Of a stretch of 64,000 nucleotides of DNA, positions 36,165 to 46,986 are shown one piece after another. The first letter of the stretch is position 1; every line of letters begins with the position of its first letter. This stretch comes from Nansenia antarctica. Its lineage: Eukaryota; Chordata; Actinopteri; Argentiniformes; Microstomatidae. The DNA lies in contig OZ022342.1 of the NCBI GenBank assembly GCA_963989245.1, positions 16,156,081 to 16,220,080 of the forward strand, written 5' to 3'. Position numbers and translations under genes: made by a program. Under the pieces are notes generated by a model. That model had not been told where the DNA came from and searched no databases. It worked only from the letters and a program-made list of their open reading frames with translations.

Positions 36165-36407
36165 TGTTGACATGAGTGTGCTCTCCAGTCATCCCTATCC
36201 CAGTGTGAGTGGGGCATAATTGGTTGATTGACACCAGCTGTGTGACATGAATGATTGAGCCAGCTGATCCTATATATGTGACCATTCCCACAATAAACGT
36301 TGCTTCCTTGATAACATGAACGCTGTCTGACAGCGTATGATTCCTCCGTTCAGTGTGTAGTCCGATCGTTATGGTCTTAGCCAATACGCAATAACCAACG
36401 TTTAACA
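36165..36407 (+). repeat. 5' LTR of the copia element
   Basis: 243 bp. It contains a TATA-like TATATA at 36271-36276 and AATAAA at 36292-36297, giving it promoter and polyadenylation signals close together. It differs from the 3' LTR only at 36322. Confidence 0.96.
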
Positions 36408-36421
36408 GGTTATGGGCCCAG
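36408..36421 (+). other. Primer binding site, initiator tRNA-Met anticodon-arm type
   Basis: GGTTATGGGCCCAG directly after the 5' LTR. It is complementary to the anticodon stem-loop half of vertebrate initiator tRNA-Met, which carries CTGGGCCCATAACC. Copia elements are known to prime from an internal fragment of this tRNA rather than its 3' end, which supports the assignment. Confidence 0.85.
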
Positions 36422-36457
36422 AGTGCTACCATGGCGAGACAATAGGAAACAAAGTTC

Positions 36458-39400
36458 ATGGGCCATCTCCGGCTACAGAAACTGAAAGACACTCTCAGAA
36501 CAGACCTTCCCTTAACAGCTTCGGCTCAGGAGTTGAGAGAAGATGAGGAGAAAAATTCAGAGATTTACGCAGAGCTCATTCAGTTTCTAGATGACAAAAG
36601 TTTGTCGCTCATAATGCGAGACGCACCAGATGACGGACGGAAAGCCCTAGAGATATTGCGCAATTATTATGCGGGTTCAGGGAAGCCAAGGGTTATAAGT
36701 CTCTATACAGAGTTGACCACACTGCAAAAGTCTAACAGTGAAACAGTGACCGACTATATCATTCGTGCAGAAAGGGCAATAACTGCACTGAGGAATGCAG
36801 ATGAGACTTTGAGTGATAGCCTACTTGTGGCTATGGTATTGAAAGGACTGCCCGAGTCATTTAAACCCTTTGCGATACATGTCACACAGAGTGACGAGAC
36901 CATGCCTTTTTCTGAGTTTAAAACTAAGCTCAGGAGTTTTGAGGACACTGAGAAAATGCGCGTAACGGCGTCGGAGGACAATGTTATGCGAGCCCAAGCC
37001 CTGTCTGACCGGGGTGCCCAGAACGCCCAAAGCGCACGTAGCCAGAGCGCACAGCGAACAGACATTGTGTGCTACAAATGTGGCCAAAAGGGACATATCA
37101 AAAGGACCTGTCGACGCAAGGTGTGGTGTAACCACTGTAGGAGCTCCACACATCAAGGAGCCGCCTGCAAAAGGAGACCGGACCAGGACGACGCGCGAGG
37201 GGTGTCCGAGCAAGACAAGCCAGGACGCAGTGTTACGAGGGGCCTGATGGTGGACACCGGTGCGACTGCGCATATTATCACCGACCTGGCCAGGTTCAAG
37301 GTGTTCGATGACGGTTTCCAGGCCGAGACGCACTGCGTGGAGCTGGCGGACGGCACGAGGAGCAAAGGGGTCGCAGAGCGCAGAGGAGATGCGGAGGTGT
37401 GCTTGGTGGACAGCCGAGGGAGGCGACTGACTACAACGCTGCGAGGGGCGCTGTACATCCCCTCATTCCCCCAGGACATCTTCTCTGTGAGAGCAGCCAC
37501 AGACACTGGGGCAACTGTGATCTTCAGAACAGGAGAAGACATCCTACAGCACAGAGATGGTACTGAATTTACAGGGAAAGAGTACCAAGGGCTACTGAGA
37601 AGAAATGGTATCAGACATGAGACATCATCTCCATATTCGCCACATCAGAATGGCACTGCAGAACGCCAGTTTAGGACTCTCTTTGACATGGCTCGATGCA
37701 TGTTATTAGAGAGCAAGCTACCCAAGGTGTTATGGCCTTATGCAGTACAGACTGCATCTGTAGTGAGAAATAGGTGTTTTAACAATCGCACAAAACAGAC
37801 ACCTTACATGATGCTGACAGGGAGACGTCCCAATATGTCTAGGATGCAGAAGTTTGGAACGGTGTGTTATGCCTACAAACAGGATAAGAAAAAGCTAGAC
37901 CCAAGGAGTGAGAAGGGCTTCTTTGTAGGGCATGACAAGAAAAGCCCAGCTTACCTGGTTTTCTATCCTGACAGTGGAAAGGTGAGGAAGCACAGACTGG
38001 TCAGATTTATGCCAAAGACGATGGGTGAGCAGCAGACACAGACTGAGATATCAATAGATGATGAGGACTGTGATGTGCCACAAAGGGCCAGCACGACTAA
38101 GCAAAGGGACGCGAGTCCAAAGACAGCTGAAGAGCATATTCCTGTGACCAGGCCCGAACAGGTGCAGACTAGGGAGAAACAGGAGTCTCCACGCTATCCT
38201 CCCAGGGAGAGGAAGAGACCTGATTATTTTGGGGACCGTGTCTATGAAGTAGGAAGTCAGGACCAGGCACAGGTAAACATTGATTACTGCTACAGAATGT
38301 TGTGTAACGTACCTTTGACCTACAGTGATGCAGTGAAGTCACCCAAGTCTAGAGAATGGGTCAGTGCTATGGACGACGAAATGCAATCATTGAGAGAGAA
38401 TGGTACGTTTACTTTGACTAACTTACCCCAGGGCAAAGTTGCAGTGGGGGGTAGATGGGTGTATACAATCAAGAAAAATGCAGATGGTTCAGAAAAATAC
38501 AAAGCACGCTATGTTGCAAAAGGCTACAGTCAGAGAAGGGGTGTTGACTATGAAGAGACCTTTTCTCCCACAGCCGATTTAACCAGTGTTCGAGTGTTGA
38601 TGCAAAAAGCAGCACAGGAGAATTTGATTTTACATCAAATGGATGTCAAAACTGCCTATCTTCATGCACCGATAGATTGTGAGATATACATGGAACAGCC
38701 AGAGGGTTATGAGCAGACATCTGGCACAGAGACAGTGGTGTGTAAACTAGAGAAGTCACTGTATGGTCTAAAACAGTCTGGCCGAAATTGGAACCATTTA
38801 TTACACGACTATCTAATGGTGAATGAGTTTGTGCAAAACCCTGCAGATCATTGTGTATATACTAAAGAAACGGAACATGAGAAAGTGATCATGATTATAT
38901 GGGTCGATGATTTGGTTATTGCTGCCAGTAACGAGAATGCACTGAATGTTGTAAAAGAGATGCTCTCAAAGAAATTTCAGATGAAAGATATGGGCAAATT
39001 GACACATTTCCTGGGAATCGATTTTGAACAGTGTGATGGATGTGTAACAATGTCACAAAAGCAGTGTGTAAAGAACATGCTAGAGAGGTTTGACATGCAG
39101 AACTGTAAACCCCGATCGACGCCTTGTGAGCAGACACTCAATTACACTGAAGGGGCAGGATTAATGAGTGATGTCACTCGGTACAGAGAGGTCGTCGGTA
39201 GCCTCATCTACCTGACTATGTGTACTAGGCCAGATCTTTGTTTCATAGTGAGTAAACTGTCCCAGTATTTTACCAAACCAACCGAGGAGCATTGGGCCAC
39301 TGCCAAACATGTATTGAGGTTCTTAAAGGGCACCAGTGATAAAATGTTGTGTTACAAAAGGTGTAACTCTGATTTGAGATTACAGGCTTTCAGTGATGCT

Positions 39401-39862
39401 GACTGGGCAGCAGATGTCACAGACCGTCGTAGCACAACAGGTTACTGTGTTAGTCTACATGAGAATGGTCCATTGGTCTCATGGAAGACCAAAAAGCAAC
39501 CAACGGTGGCGTTGTCCACATGTGAGGCGGAGTACATGGCATTAGCTGCAACCACCCAAGAGTGTTTACACCTGACTCAACTGTTGACACATATGGATGC
39601 ATGCAAGTATGCACCACCCATTGTCCATGAGGACAATCAGGGAACGATTGCATTAGCTAAGAACCCAGTCCGCAGACAAAGATGCAAACACATAGATATA
39701 AAGTACCATTTCATCAGGTCTACAGTACAGAATGGACAGATCTGTTTGCAATATTGTCCCACAGATCAAATGGTGGCTGATGTGTTTACCAAACCAGTAA
39801 CTAAGGACAAATTGGTTAGGTTCACAAAGGTTATGTTTGGGAGAGAAACCACATCAGTGTGA
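36458..39862 (+). CDS. Copia Gag-Pol polyprotein, integrase core deleted
   Basis: A single open frame of 1134 codons. Gag of the UBN2 type covers residues 1 to about 170. Two CCHC zinc knuckles are visible: CYKCGQKGHIKRTC (205-218) and CNHCRSSTHQGAAC (224-237). The aspartic protease motif VDTGAT starts near 265. At about 362-372 the frame passes from the end of the protease region straight to the end of the integrase core (HRDGTEFTGKEYQ). The GAG-pre-integrase domain and the first catalytic Asp region are therefore missing. The later SPYSPHQNGTAER motif with its Glu remains. Reverse transcriptase runs from about 634 to 880 with WVDDLV (catalytic Asp 817-818). RNase H has SDADWA (980 on) and CEAEYMA. 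An upstream in-frame ATG at 36431 is followed by TAG at 36443, so the natural N-terminus also looks broken. Confidence 0.93.
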   Translation: MGHLRLQKLKDTLRTDLPLTASAQELREDEEKNSEIYAELIQFLDDKSLSLIMRDAPDDGRKALEILRNYYAGSGKPRVISLYTELTTLQKSNSETVTDYIIRAERAITALRNADETLSDSLLVAMVLKGLPESFKPFAIHVTQSDETMPFSEFKTKLRSFEDTEKMRVTASEDNVMRAQALSDRGAQNAQSARSQSAQRTDIVCYKCGQKGHIKRTCRRKVWCNHCRSSTHQGAACKRRPDQDDARGVSEQDKPGRSVTRGLMVDTGATAHIITDLARFKVFDDGFQAETHCVELADGTRSKGVAERRGDAEVCLVDSRGRRLTTTLRGALYIPSFPQDIFSVRAATDTGATVIFRTGEDILQHRDGTEFTGKEYQGLLRRNGIRHETSSPYSPHQNGTAERQFRTLFDMARCMLLESKLPKVLWPYAVQTASVVRNRCFNNRTKQTPYMMLTGRRPNMSRMQKFGTVCYAYKQDKKKLDPRSEKGFFVGHDKKSPAYLVFYPDSGKVRKHRLVRFMPKTMGEQQTQTEISIDDEDCDVPQRASTTKQRDASPKTAEEHIPVTRPEQVQTREKQESPRYPPRERKRPDYFGDRVYEVGSQDQAQVNIDYCYRMLCNVPLTYSDAVKSPKSREWVSAMDDEMQSLRENGTFTLTNLPQGKVAVGGRWVYTIKKNADGSEKYKARYVAKGYSQRRGVDYEETFSPTADLTSVRVLMQKAAQENLILHQMDVKTAYLHAPIDCEIYMEQPEGYEQTSGTETVVCKLEKSLYGLKQSGRNWNHLLHDYLMVNEFVQNPADHCVYTKETEHEKVIMIIWVDDLVIAASNENALNVVKEMLSKKFQMKDMGKLTHFLGIDFEQCDGCVTMSQKQCVKNMLERFDMQNCKPRSTPCEQTLNYTEGAGLMSDVTRYREVVGSLIYLTMCTRPDLCFIVSKLSQYFTKPTEEHWATAKHVLRFLKGTSDKMLCYKRCNSDLRLQAFSDADWAADVTDRRSTTGYCVSLHENGPLVSWKTKKQPTVALSTCEAEYMALAATTQECLHLTQLLTHMDACKYAPPIVHEDNQGTIALAKNPVRRQRCKHIDIKYHFIRSTVQNGQICLQYCPTDQMVADVFTKPVTKDKLVRFTKVMFGRETTSV

Positions 39863-40130
39863 GTAAGGACCAAGCGGTCAATTTTTGTTTTGGTTTTCTT
39901 GCTTTATTTTTTCAAAGTGTTATAAGAGAATACCAGTGAAAAACTGAAGACTGTTTGTAAATGATGATGATGATGTATATTCTTGTTTCACAGGAGAGGA
40001 ACAATATCAGTGCCAGCTTTTGTTTGTTTGATTGATGGAATGACAGCCCCAAAGAGTGTTATGGAAATTGTAGGCTACTGATTGTTATTGATTTGTTTAT
40101 TTTTCTCTCCATCTTGGTCAGGTGAGAGCA

Positions 40131-40138
40131 AGTGGGGG
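40131..40138 (+). other. Polypurine tract before the 3' LTR
   Basis: AGTGGGGG immediately upstream of the 3' LTR TG. It is the expected plus-strand primer for reverse transcription. Short, with one T, but correctly placed. Confidence 0.65.
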
Positions 40139-40381
40139 TGTTGACATGAGTGTGCTCTCCAGTCATCCCTATCCCAGTGTGAGTGGGGCATAATTGGTTG
40201 ATTGACACCAGCTGTGTGACATGAATGATTGAGCCAGCTGATCCTATATATGTGACCATTCCCACAATAAACGTTGCTTCCTTGATAACATGAACCCTGT
40301 CTGACAGCGTATGATTCCTCCGTTCAGTGTGTAGTCCGATCGTTATGGTCTTAGCCAATACGCAATAACCAACGTTTAACA
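40139..40381 (+). repeat. 3' LTR of the copia element
   Basis: 243 bp, identical to the 5' LTR except C at 40296. LTRs are identical when inserted, so the insertion is recent in evolutionary terms. It is followed by the target duplication AAAAC. Confidence 0.96.
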
Positions 40382-40445
40382 AAAACTCTTTTGACTCCCG
40401 AACTCTGCTATGGCCTTCATATTCATATCAGTGTCCTCTCTGACC

Positions 40446-40511
40446 CGCCTCCCCTCCCCTCCCCTCCCCTCCCCTCCCCTCCCCTCCCCTACCCTCCCCT
40501 ACCCTCCCCTC
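40446..40511. repeat. (CCCCT)n pentanucleotide array
   Basis: About a dozen CCCCT units, two of them CCCTA variants. The minus strand is (AGGGG)n with many G4 runs, so it could form a G-quadruplex. It starts 60 bp after the copia target duplication. Confidence 0.93.
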
Positions 40512-41421
40512 AGAGTGAACTCTGCCAGCCTGGGCACAGACTCAGGCTCTTGTGCCAGTGTTCAGCTGGGGATCTAGGGTAGTGCAGCTCGCCACCACTC
40601 CTCAGAATGGAGCTGTTGCCATGACGCCTTCCATTGGACCAACCGGCTGTTGGCTGCTATCCTTCTTGCGTGACAAAATGGCGGTCAATTATTCAATGGT
40701 TAACTGGCCATGAGGAGGTTGATGAGCTTTTGCAACTGGTAAGGCCACAAACACTTTCACAGCTCCACATTACACACAAGGCTACAGTAACAGTCTAATT
40801 GGGCTATTGATTAAAGCAGGTAGGAGCGCAGAAGCATAATGAGGCTTATTAGAATCTTGTATCACTGAGCTGCCAAAGACACAGTGTGTTGAAAAGGGGG
40901 CATATGGTACCTTTTCTCTGTTTTCCCTTATGTAAAATGGTGTGTTGGTTGATTGAGAGGACTTTCTGTATGACCCATTCTCTTCCTGTCAGTCTGAGTA
41001 ATGACCTCACCGCTGCTGCCAAGCCAACCTTCAGATCTCAGATATGGTGGAGAGGGCATCGCATCGCAGCCCAGCACACTACACCACTCCACACGCTACG
41101 GTTAGAAGGGCTTTGTTTTGAAACCTTACACTTAGGTAGGGTCCAGAATACACAGAAGGAGCTGCCAGGTCTGTCCCCATCCCAACTTGAGCTCCTCTCC
41201 CTCACCAGGTCACTGTTGTCACTTCCCTGGGAGACGATATTTCCCTCAGGACGTGCAGACAGCAGACAGCATGTTGACATGTAGCACACTCCCAGGTCTG
41301 ACAGAAGGTCCCTGAGGAAGAGTGTATTGGCATTTAACTGATGAGGATATAGTGGACTTATTTACTTAGATGAAAAGGGCTTAGTATGCTATGGAACTGT
41401 GTGAGGAGAGAGGGAGAGGGA

Positions 41422-41434
41422 TAGAGAGAGAGAG

Positions 41435-41530
<96 letters not shown>
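41422..41530. repeat. (AG)n microsatellite, about 110 bp
   Basis: Long pure AG run with two GGATAG interruptions at its start. Spurious Ser-Leu frames arise on the minus strand. Confidence 0.96.
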
Positions 41531-41533
<3 letters not shown>

Positions 41534-44327
41534 ATATGTAGGTTGACAGTGTGAGTGTGGGCCAGAGTGATTTATACTCCTCTTTTCCTGGCTGAACTCA
41601 ATATCAGCCTCCTCAGCGCTCTCCTGCATAATCATGCAGTGCTGCTGGTTGCCACGGTTACCAAGCTCCTCATATTAGAAATAAAAACTAAAACATTTTA
41701 GGCTCTTCTCTGTTTGCTTCTCTCCCATGTAACTCCTCTTTTATGAAAATATTGCATTGAGCTATCCACAGGGACTAAGGAGAGAGGATTAACCTGTCTG
41801 TTGAGTAGTGAATAGAAAGATCAGGAAAGTGCCTAGTCATGGGGCGGGGGGGGGGAGGGGGTTGGATTTATAAAGCCACAAAATATTTTTGCAACACACT
41901 TAATGATCATGTATAACACATGTTTAAAACCATTAGGCCTACATCATTATGCTTTATTTTGAATGCTCAAGTATCCCACAGAACATAAACCTGCTCCAAC
42001 CATGTATGTATCTCCTTACGACATCAAGTATGTCTTGTGGACTTCTCTGTAATAATGACATCTAGTGGTGCACATGAGAATGTTGCAAACCAATGTCCCT
42101 TATTCGGAATCAGAAAGTTGGTAATAATTACCAAAGATTAGAGGAGTCATTTAGATATATTGTTCTCATGTTTATCAGTTTTCAGAAACACTTCTGTTCA
42201 GTATCAGTTTGGTCTTTTTTTATTCCCTCATGTCAAAAGCTGTTGAAGAATCTGTTGGTCACTAGTAAGGACGTGAGGCAGCTTGCACACTCACCAGGGG
42301 AGAATTAACATGAATGGAAGTGTGTCTGGTTGTTGTTTACATCAGTAAAGATCCAAAGGAGACAGAAACCACACAGGAAGAGCAGCATGAAATTCCCAAG
42401 GATCATTTTTCCAAATACACCCCCTCCATCCTGGTGTTTCCGCTTTGGGGGGACGTCTGATGAGTGACGTATTTCACTCAGCCCCAGCTGTGTGCCCCTC
42501 TAGGATCCAGTCTAAACCTGCTCTGGTACTGGACTGCTGAGAGACTCTGAGCTCTGATAGGCCAGAGTTCCATTGTGACGTCCTCTGGGAGACAATGTGA
42601 CTACTGCAGGCCACACCCAGGTGGTCGGGGTCAGGCGCAGAGGGTAGGGAGGGTTAAAGCAAGTTCTCAGAAAGCGGCATGGACTTTAGAAATGTTTTAC
42701 ATTTTTTCTTGTAGAGGGTCAAGTTGTGTTGAAAGCCTCCAGAACCTCACCAGATGGCACAGAGTTGTACTTTGTCCTGATGGTCCTACATTTCTACATG
42801 AGTCGATATGAACGTCTGCTTCAGCGGTGGAACTCTCTCGGCTCTCTTGCCGGCCCGTTTCCATGGCGACCGCTGAGTGGGAAGCTGAGGTGGGGCCAAC
42901 ACATTCTAATTGGGGACACCGGTATTCAGCCTGGACTGTACAGGTGGACAGACAGGTGTAAGATATCACTGAGCTCACCGTCACACACAGACATGTGCAC
43001 AGCATGATGTTCTCCAGGGATGATAGAACCCAATCACTGTATTATACACTCTATTTGACCTATTTTTTGCAGCACTCTGTGTGTTGTTTACCACTTATTA
43101 TATACACATACATTCCTCTGTGGCTGTCATGGCATTCTGACTCATGGTGAATCAATAGCTACCAGTGACGACATTGGGTAACACAGAGCCTACGTGCCGT
43201 GGCCTCATGGCTGTGACTTGCTTGGTTATTCAAGCATCTTTAGGTGATGTATTCTGTCCAGTGGGATCTTTGCATTAACAAACGCCTCTGAAAATGATAC
43301 ATCATAAAGCTCTGGTGTTCAAAAGCTCTCTTTTCCCCTCAGTCCTTTTTGCTCCTTATGTGTGGCTTTGATGTGTGCATTTGTAGAGCGTTCATAATTA
43401 GTTGAGCTAATATCTAATTAGCCATTATTTTTTATTTTTTTTATTTCTTCTTTCATCAGCCCTAACTAATGACAAAAAGAGACACCTGGAGGTTAAGCAT
43501 AGAACTGCATTCTACAATAATGAGCAGAAGTGCACCCATACACACTGCCCCCACACTTTTGTGGTGTGGCTAATATGACCCACTGAACTCTGTAGTTTCA
43601 GTGGAAGGCAGCACCAGGCACTAGGAATGAGCTCTGCAATGCTGAGGTAATGTTGCTGAATCAGTTTTAGTCAGTTCAACTTCATCGGAATCCTCCAGTC
43701 ATGTTTAAGCTGGGAGTCAGGTTTGCGTGTGTGTACACTATGGAGCTCAGGAGTGATTCAATATGACTGAATTGGGTGAGACCTGTCAACACTCATCAAT
43801 AAACTGTCCTACAGTTACAATAACAGTCCACCCCTTCTCTTCTATTGAGGTGTCGCTAACCTAACACTGAACCCATTACTCAGATGTGTTCTGGTGGTTC
43901 TTTTGATTAATTTTTCTTTTTTTATGGCACTTTTAAATCGAATCCTGTGTCTGGTGACGTTAGCATGTTGGCAATTCCATTTTTTGTAAAAGGGGATGTT
44001 GCTGGCGCCTGTGACAGCCTGTTGCGAGGTTACTCATTCAACCTGAGTCACTAGAGTCACTACTCTACATCTCTCTTGGTTTCATCTCGTCACCTTTCCT
44101 GTTACAAATCCAGTCTGGCTCTGAAGGACATACAGTATTTGAATGGTACATCCAATGTGCAGTACACATACACACTTGCAATGACAGAGAAAGGTGTCTG
44201 TATTAATGTACTCGACACTGCTGTTAAGCAGGCTCTCAGAAATGCAGGATATGTAATATGGGCTGGTTTTCCCAACAGCTGGTCCCAGCCCTTATAACCA
44301 CATCACATAACTGTAACCAGATGTGTA

Positions 44328-44475
44328 GAGGGAGAAAGGAGGGCGAAATGGAGATGGAGAAATGGAGATGGAGAAAGGAAGGAAGGACAGTGGAGAGGAA
44401 GGGAGTATGGAGCAAATGAGAGGGAGGAAGGAAGGATGAGAGAAGCAGACAGAGAGAGGGAGCAGGGCAAAAAGT
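44328..44475 (+). repeat. Polypurine tract
   Basis: About 150 bp that is almost entirely purine, including a GGAGATGGAGAAAT tandem motif and GGAAGGAAGG runs. It could adopt triplex (H-DNA) structure. No ORF is supported. Confidence 0.75.
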
Positions 44476-45462
44476 GGGGCTTATAGGCAGAGCAGGGAGG
44501 GGTGAACCTTGACATCCCAGCTAACATCCCAAAATAATATTCTACAAAAGCCACACCTCACCAACTCTGCTGACTGCAATGCTCTAGTGGGCTATTGTGG
44601 TAAGCACTCTGTGAAAGAACTGCCTAATAAGGCTTATTGAGCTAACAAACGACCTTTGGAATCCACATTTTTGGCCATTCAAATCTAATTCTTAATCTAA
44701 AGAGCAGAGCTAGCTACCGTAGTTACTGACTAGGACAGTCAGTGTCTCTGTACATTCCAGGCACGAAGGGACAGAGGATGTGGGCAAGAGAGAGTTGGGA
44801 TGAACTTTAACCCATTTAAACCCCCTAAATCCTTCTTGGTTTCACAGCAAAGATGATTACATTTTCATCTGGTACATTTTTTCACGCCCCTCTGCAATCT
44901 CAGCGCCATGGGGCCATTGTTTACCACATTTAGTTGTTATGTGGAGAAGCAATGCTAAAGAGGAAGGTTTATTCTTCTATGGCCTTCTTATGATTAAACT
45001 GTTTCAACTGTTGCTGCTTTTTGTAGTTCCATTGGGTAAAATGAAACTCAATCTCCCACCACATTTATATTCTCTCTCTAAGGTAACGCATGGCCTCTCT
45101 CTACTGTATGTCAATGATTCACTCCCATCTATCAAGTCCAGTTAATGTCACTACGGATTTAACCACGTTTAACCCCTGTGCACTTGCCTCTATCCACCAT
45201 GTTAAGACATGTGTGTCATTCGACTACTACTAGGGTGGGGAGCCAGCTGACGTGTGTCAAGGACGAGGGATTGGTGTGACTCATGTACACAGAATCACCC
45301 ACATCCCATTCATGCTTTTACAGCCCCGAAAAGGCAGACAGAGGCTCATTAACGAACATGGCCTGCTCTGAAAAGACCTGCACATGACCATGGAATGTGG
45401 CTTGCTATTGACTGCACCAGTAGTTACCTCGCATACTGTACTGGGGGAGTGAGGGAGAGGCA

Positions 45463-45464
<2 letters not shown>

Positions 45465-45512
<48 letters not shown>

Positions 45513-45547
45513 CACACACACACACACACGCACACACACACGCACAC
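45465..45547. repeat. (CA)n microsatellite with CG interruptions
   Basis: CA repeat of about 83 bp with CGCA interruptions. Confidence 0.95.
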
Positions 45548-46462
45548 ACTACCAAACCACCATGGAACAGAGAGAGGTGGAGCACAGGGATAGAAAGGGG
45601 GGCAGATATGGGGGGATGGGGGGAGGGCGAAAAGAAGGAGGTGATTGTTGGGGAGTTGGGACGAATTTATAAAAAGAGGGCCAGAGTGAAAAAAGGACAG
45701 AGAGAGAGAAGAACCAAAGGCAAAGTGGATACGATTTCAAAAGTGATTAAGGACAAAAACAACTGGTAATCTGCTGTTTTTATTCATCAATCTAAAAGCA
45801 TGATCTATTCCTTATTCTTGTTATCCTTGTTCCTTTTGTGTCTATCACTAGAGAAAACGTGAATAGGCTTGCAGAGCTTTTTGAAGTGTATTGATACACA
45901 TCTAACTCAGGCATGTGTTTATGTTGTGTTGAGGCGTCTCTCCTCACAGTTTGTATTAATACCCAGACAATTCTTATGTACAGTATTTTGTGGGGGTTCT
46001 GTCTGCTGATTGATTAGTAAGTTCAGTCATCCATGTCTTTTTATCAAGGGCATCTGTCAGGTAAAATGTAGAGTATTTGTACGAGTCTTGTGGAGATCGC
46101 ACTAGCAGCTCCCCTGTAACTGGATCCAGCTGACAGGGCTGTTCTGTGTGAAGGGTGTGTATGGCCTCAGACTTGTTGTGCAATAGAGTCTGGTATTCAG
46201 ATGTATGCAGAAGTACTCCCAATCTTCAACAAATGCGAAGCTGTGTGTACATAACTTGTGGAGGACCATATAAACATTTTGTTAAGAAATCAACCAATCA
46301 AGTTAATCTTCAGATTTCTACTACTTAGTTCGGGTTAGGGGTTAGAGTCAGTGTGTTTGTGTGGTTGAGTCTCTATAGTTACAAATACAAAACTGTGTTT
46401 TCCATTAGCTTGTTGATGTTTTTAATCAAACATGATTGTTTTTCATTCTTCTTTCTAATCTT

Positions 46463-46627
46463 AATTCTTCCTTCTTCTAGCATTAAGACTGCCAATGGCC
46501 CCTGGCTCTAGCATAGATTACTTTTTGTTATGATGACTGATGGATAGATCATTCACTTACTTAGACAAATGTATGTGTTGTAAGTCGCTTTGGATAAAGG
46601 CCCCTGCTAAATGCCAAAATGTATGTA
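46463..46627 (+). mobile_element. SINE-like fragment with common fish 3' tail
   Basis: Ends in TAAGTCGCTTTGGATAAAGG and CTGCTAAATGCCAAAATGTA, a tail shared by many fish SINEs and LINE-derived repeats. A second related copy lies at 46808-46920. The shared part extends upstream through ATTCACTTACTTAGACAAATG and its variant, so both come from one family. Confidence 0.6.
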
Positions 46628-46807
46628 ACTCCACTAGTTTGGCAGAAAAAATAAAACACGTTCTGAGTACGTAATCTCCCATATTTCCATATAATATCTC
46701 ATGCAGATCCATAAAACTGTATGACATAATAAATCATTTGTATGTGAGAAATCAGAAAGAGGCTTGCTTTCCGGGTGCTTAGGACATTTATATAGGATAT
46801 CTAATCC

Positions 46808-46920
46808 AAATGCCTTCTTCCTGCTACGACTGGTGAATTAATGATTCACTTGCTTAGTCAAATGTATCGATTGTAAATCGCTTTGGAATGCTAAATGCCA
46901 AAAATGTAAATGTAAATGGA
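46808..46920 (+). mobile_element. Second SINE-like fragment of the same family
   Basis: Contains ATTCACTTGCTTAGTCAAATG, ATCGCTTTGGAATGCTAAAT and a short AAATGTAAATG tail. It has a small deletion relative to the copy at 46463-46627. It ends about 60 bp before the lrrn4cl acceptor. Confidence 0.6.
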
Positions 46921-46986
46921 TTCATAAAAAGATAATTTGTCAAATGCTCTCTCATGGAATGTTACTTTCTGTAATCTCCAGATACC

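Larger units (their letters stand above)
36165..40381 (+). mobile_element. Ty1/copia LTR retrotransposon, near full length, very young
   Basis: A 4217-bp element with 243-bp LTRs at both ends, flanked by a perfect 5-bp target duplication AAAAC (36160-36164 and 40382-40386). The LTRs start TGTTGACATG and end GTTTAACA, and differ at a single base (G at 36322, C at 40296). A primer site follows the left LTR and a purine run precedes the right LTR. One long ORF runs gag, protease, integrase remnant, reverse transcriptase, RNase H. Protease ahead of integrase, with integrase ahead of RT, defines the copia order. The integrase core is deleted in frame, so it probably cannot integrate with its own enzyme now. 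Confidence 0.96.
40387..46981. other. Intergenic region between copia and lrrn4cl
   Basis: No coding gene is supported. It contains a CCCCT array (40446-40511), a long GA microsatellite (41422-41530), a purine-rich tract (44328-44475), a CA/CG microsatellite (45465-45547) followed by another purine-rich tract to about 45720, and two related SINE-tail-like repeats (46463-46627 and 46808-46920). Open frames near 42726-43007 and 40886-41284 show no domain I recognise. Confidence 0.75.

Noticed and set aside
36070..36492. 140-codon minus-strand frame at the copia 5' end
   Set aside because: It runs antisense through the LTR, and a related frame recurs in the 3' LTR. It is a repeat shadow.
42575..43007. 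Cluster of overlapping frames on both strands (78-102 codons)
   Set aside because: No domain, no consistent splice sites, and both strands equally open. Probably chance.
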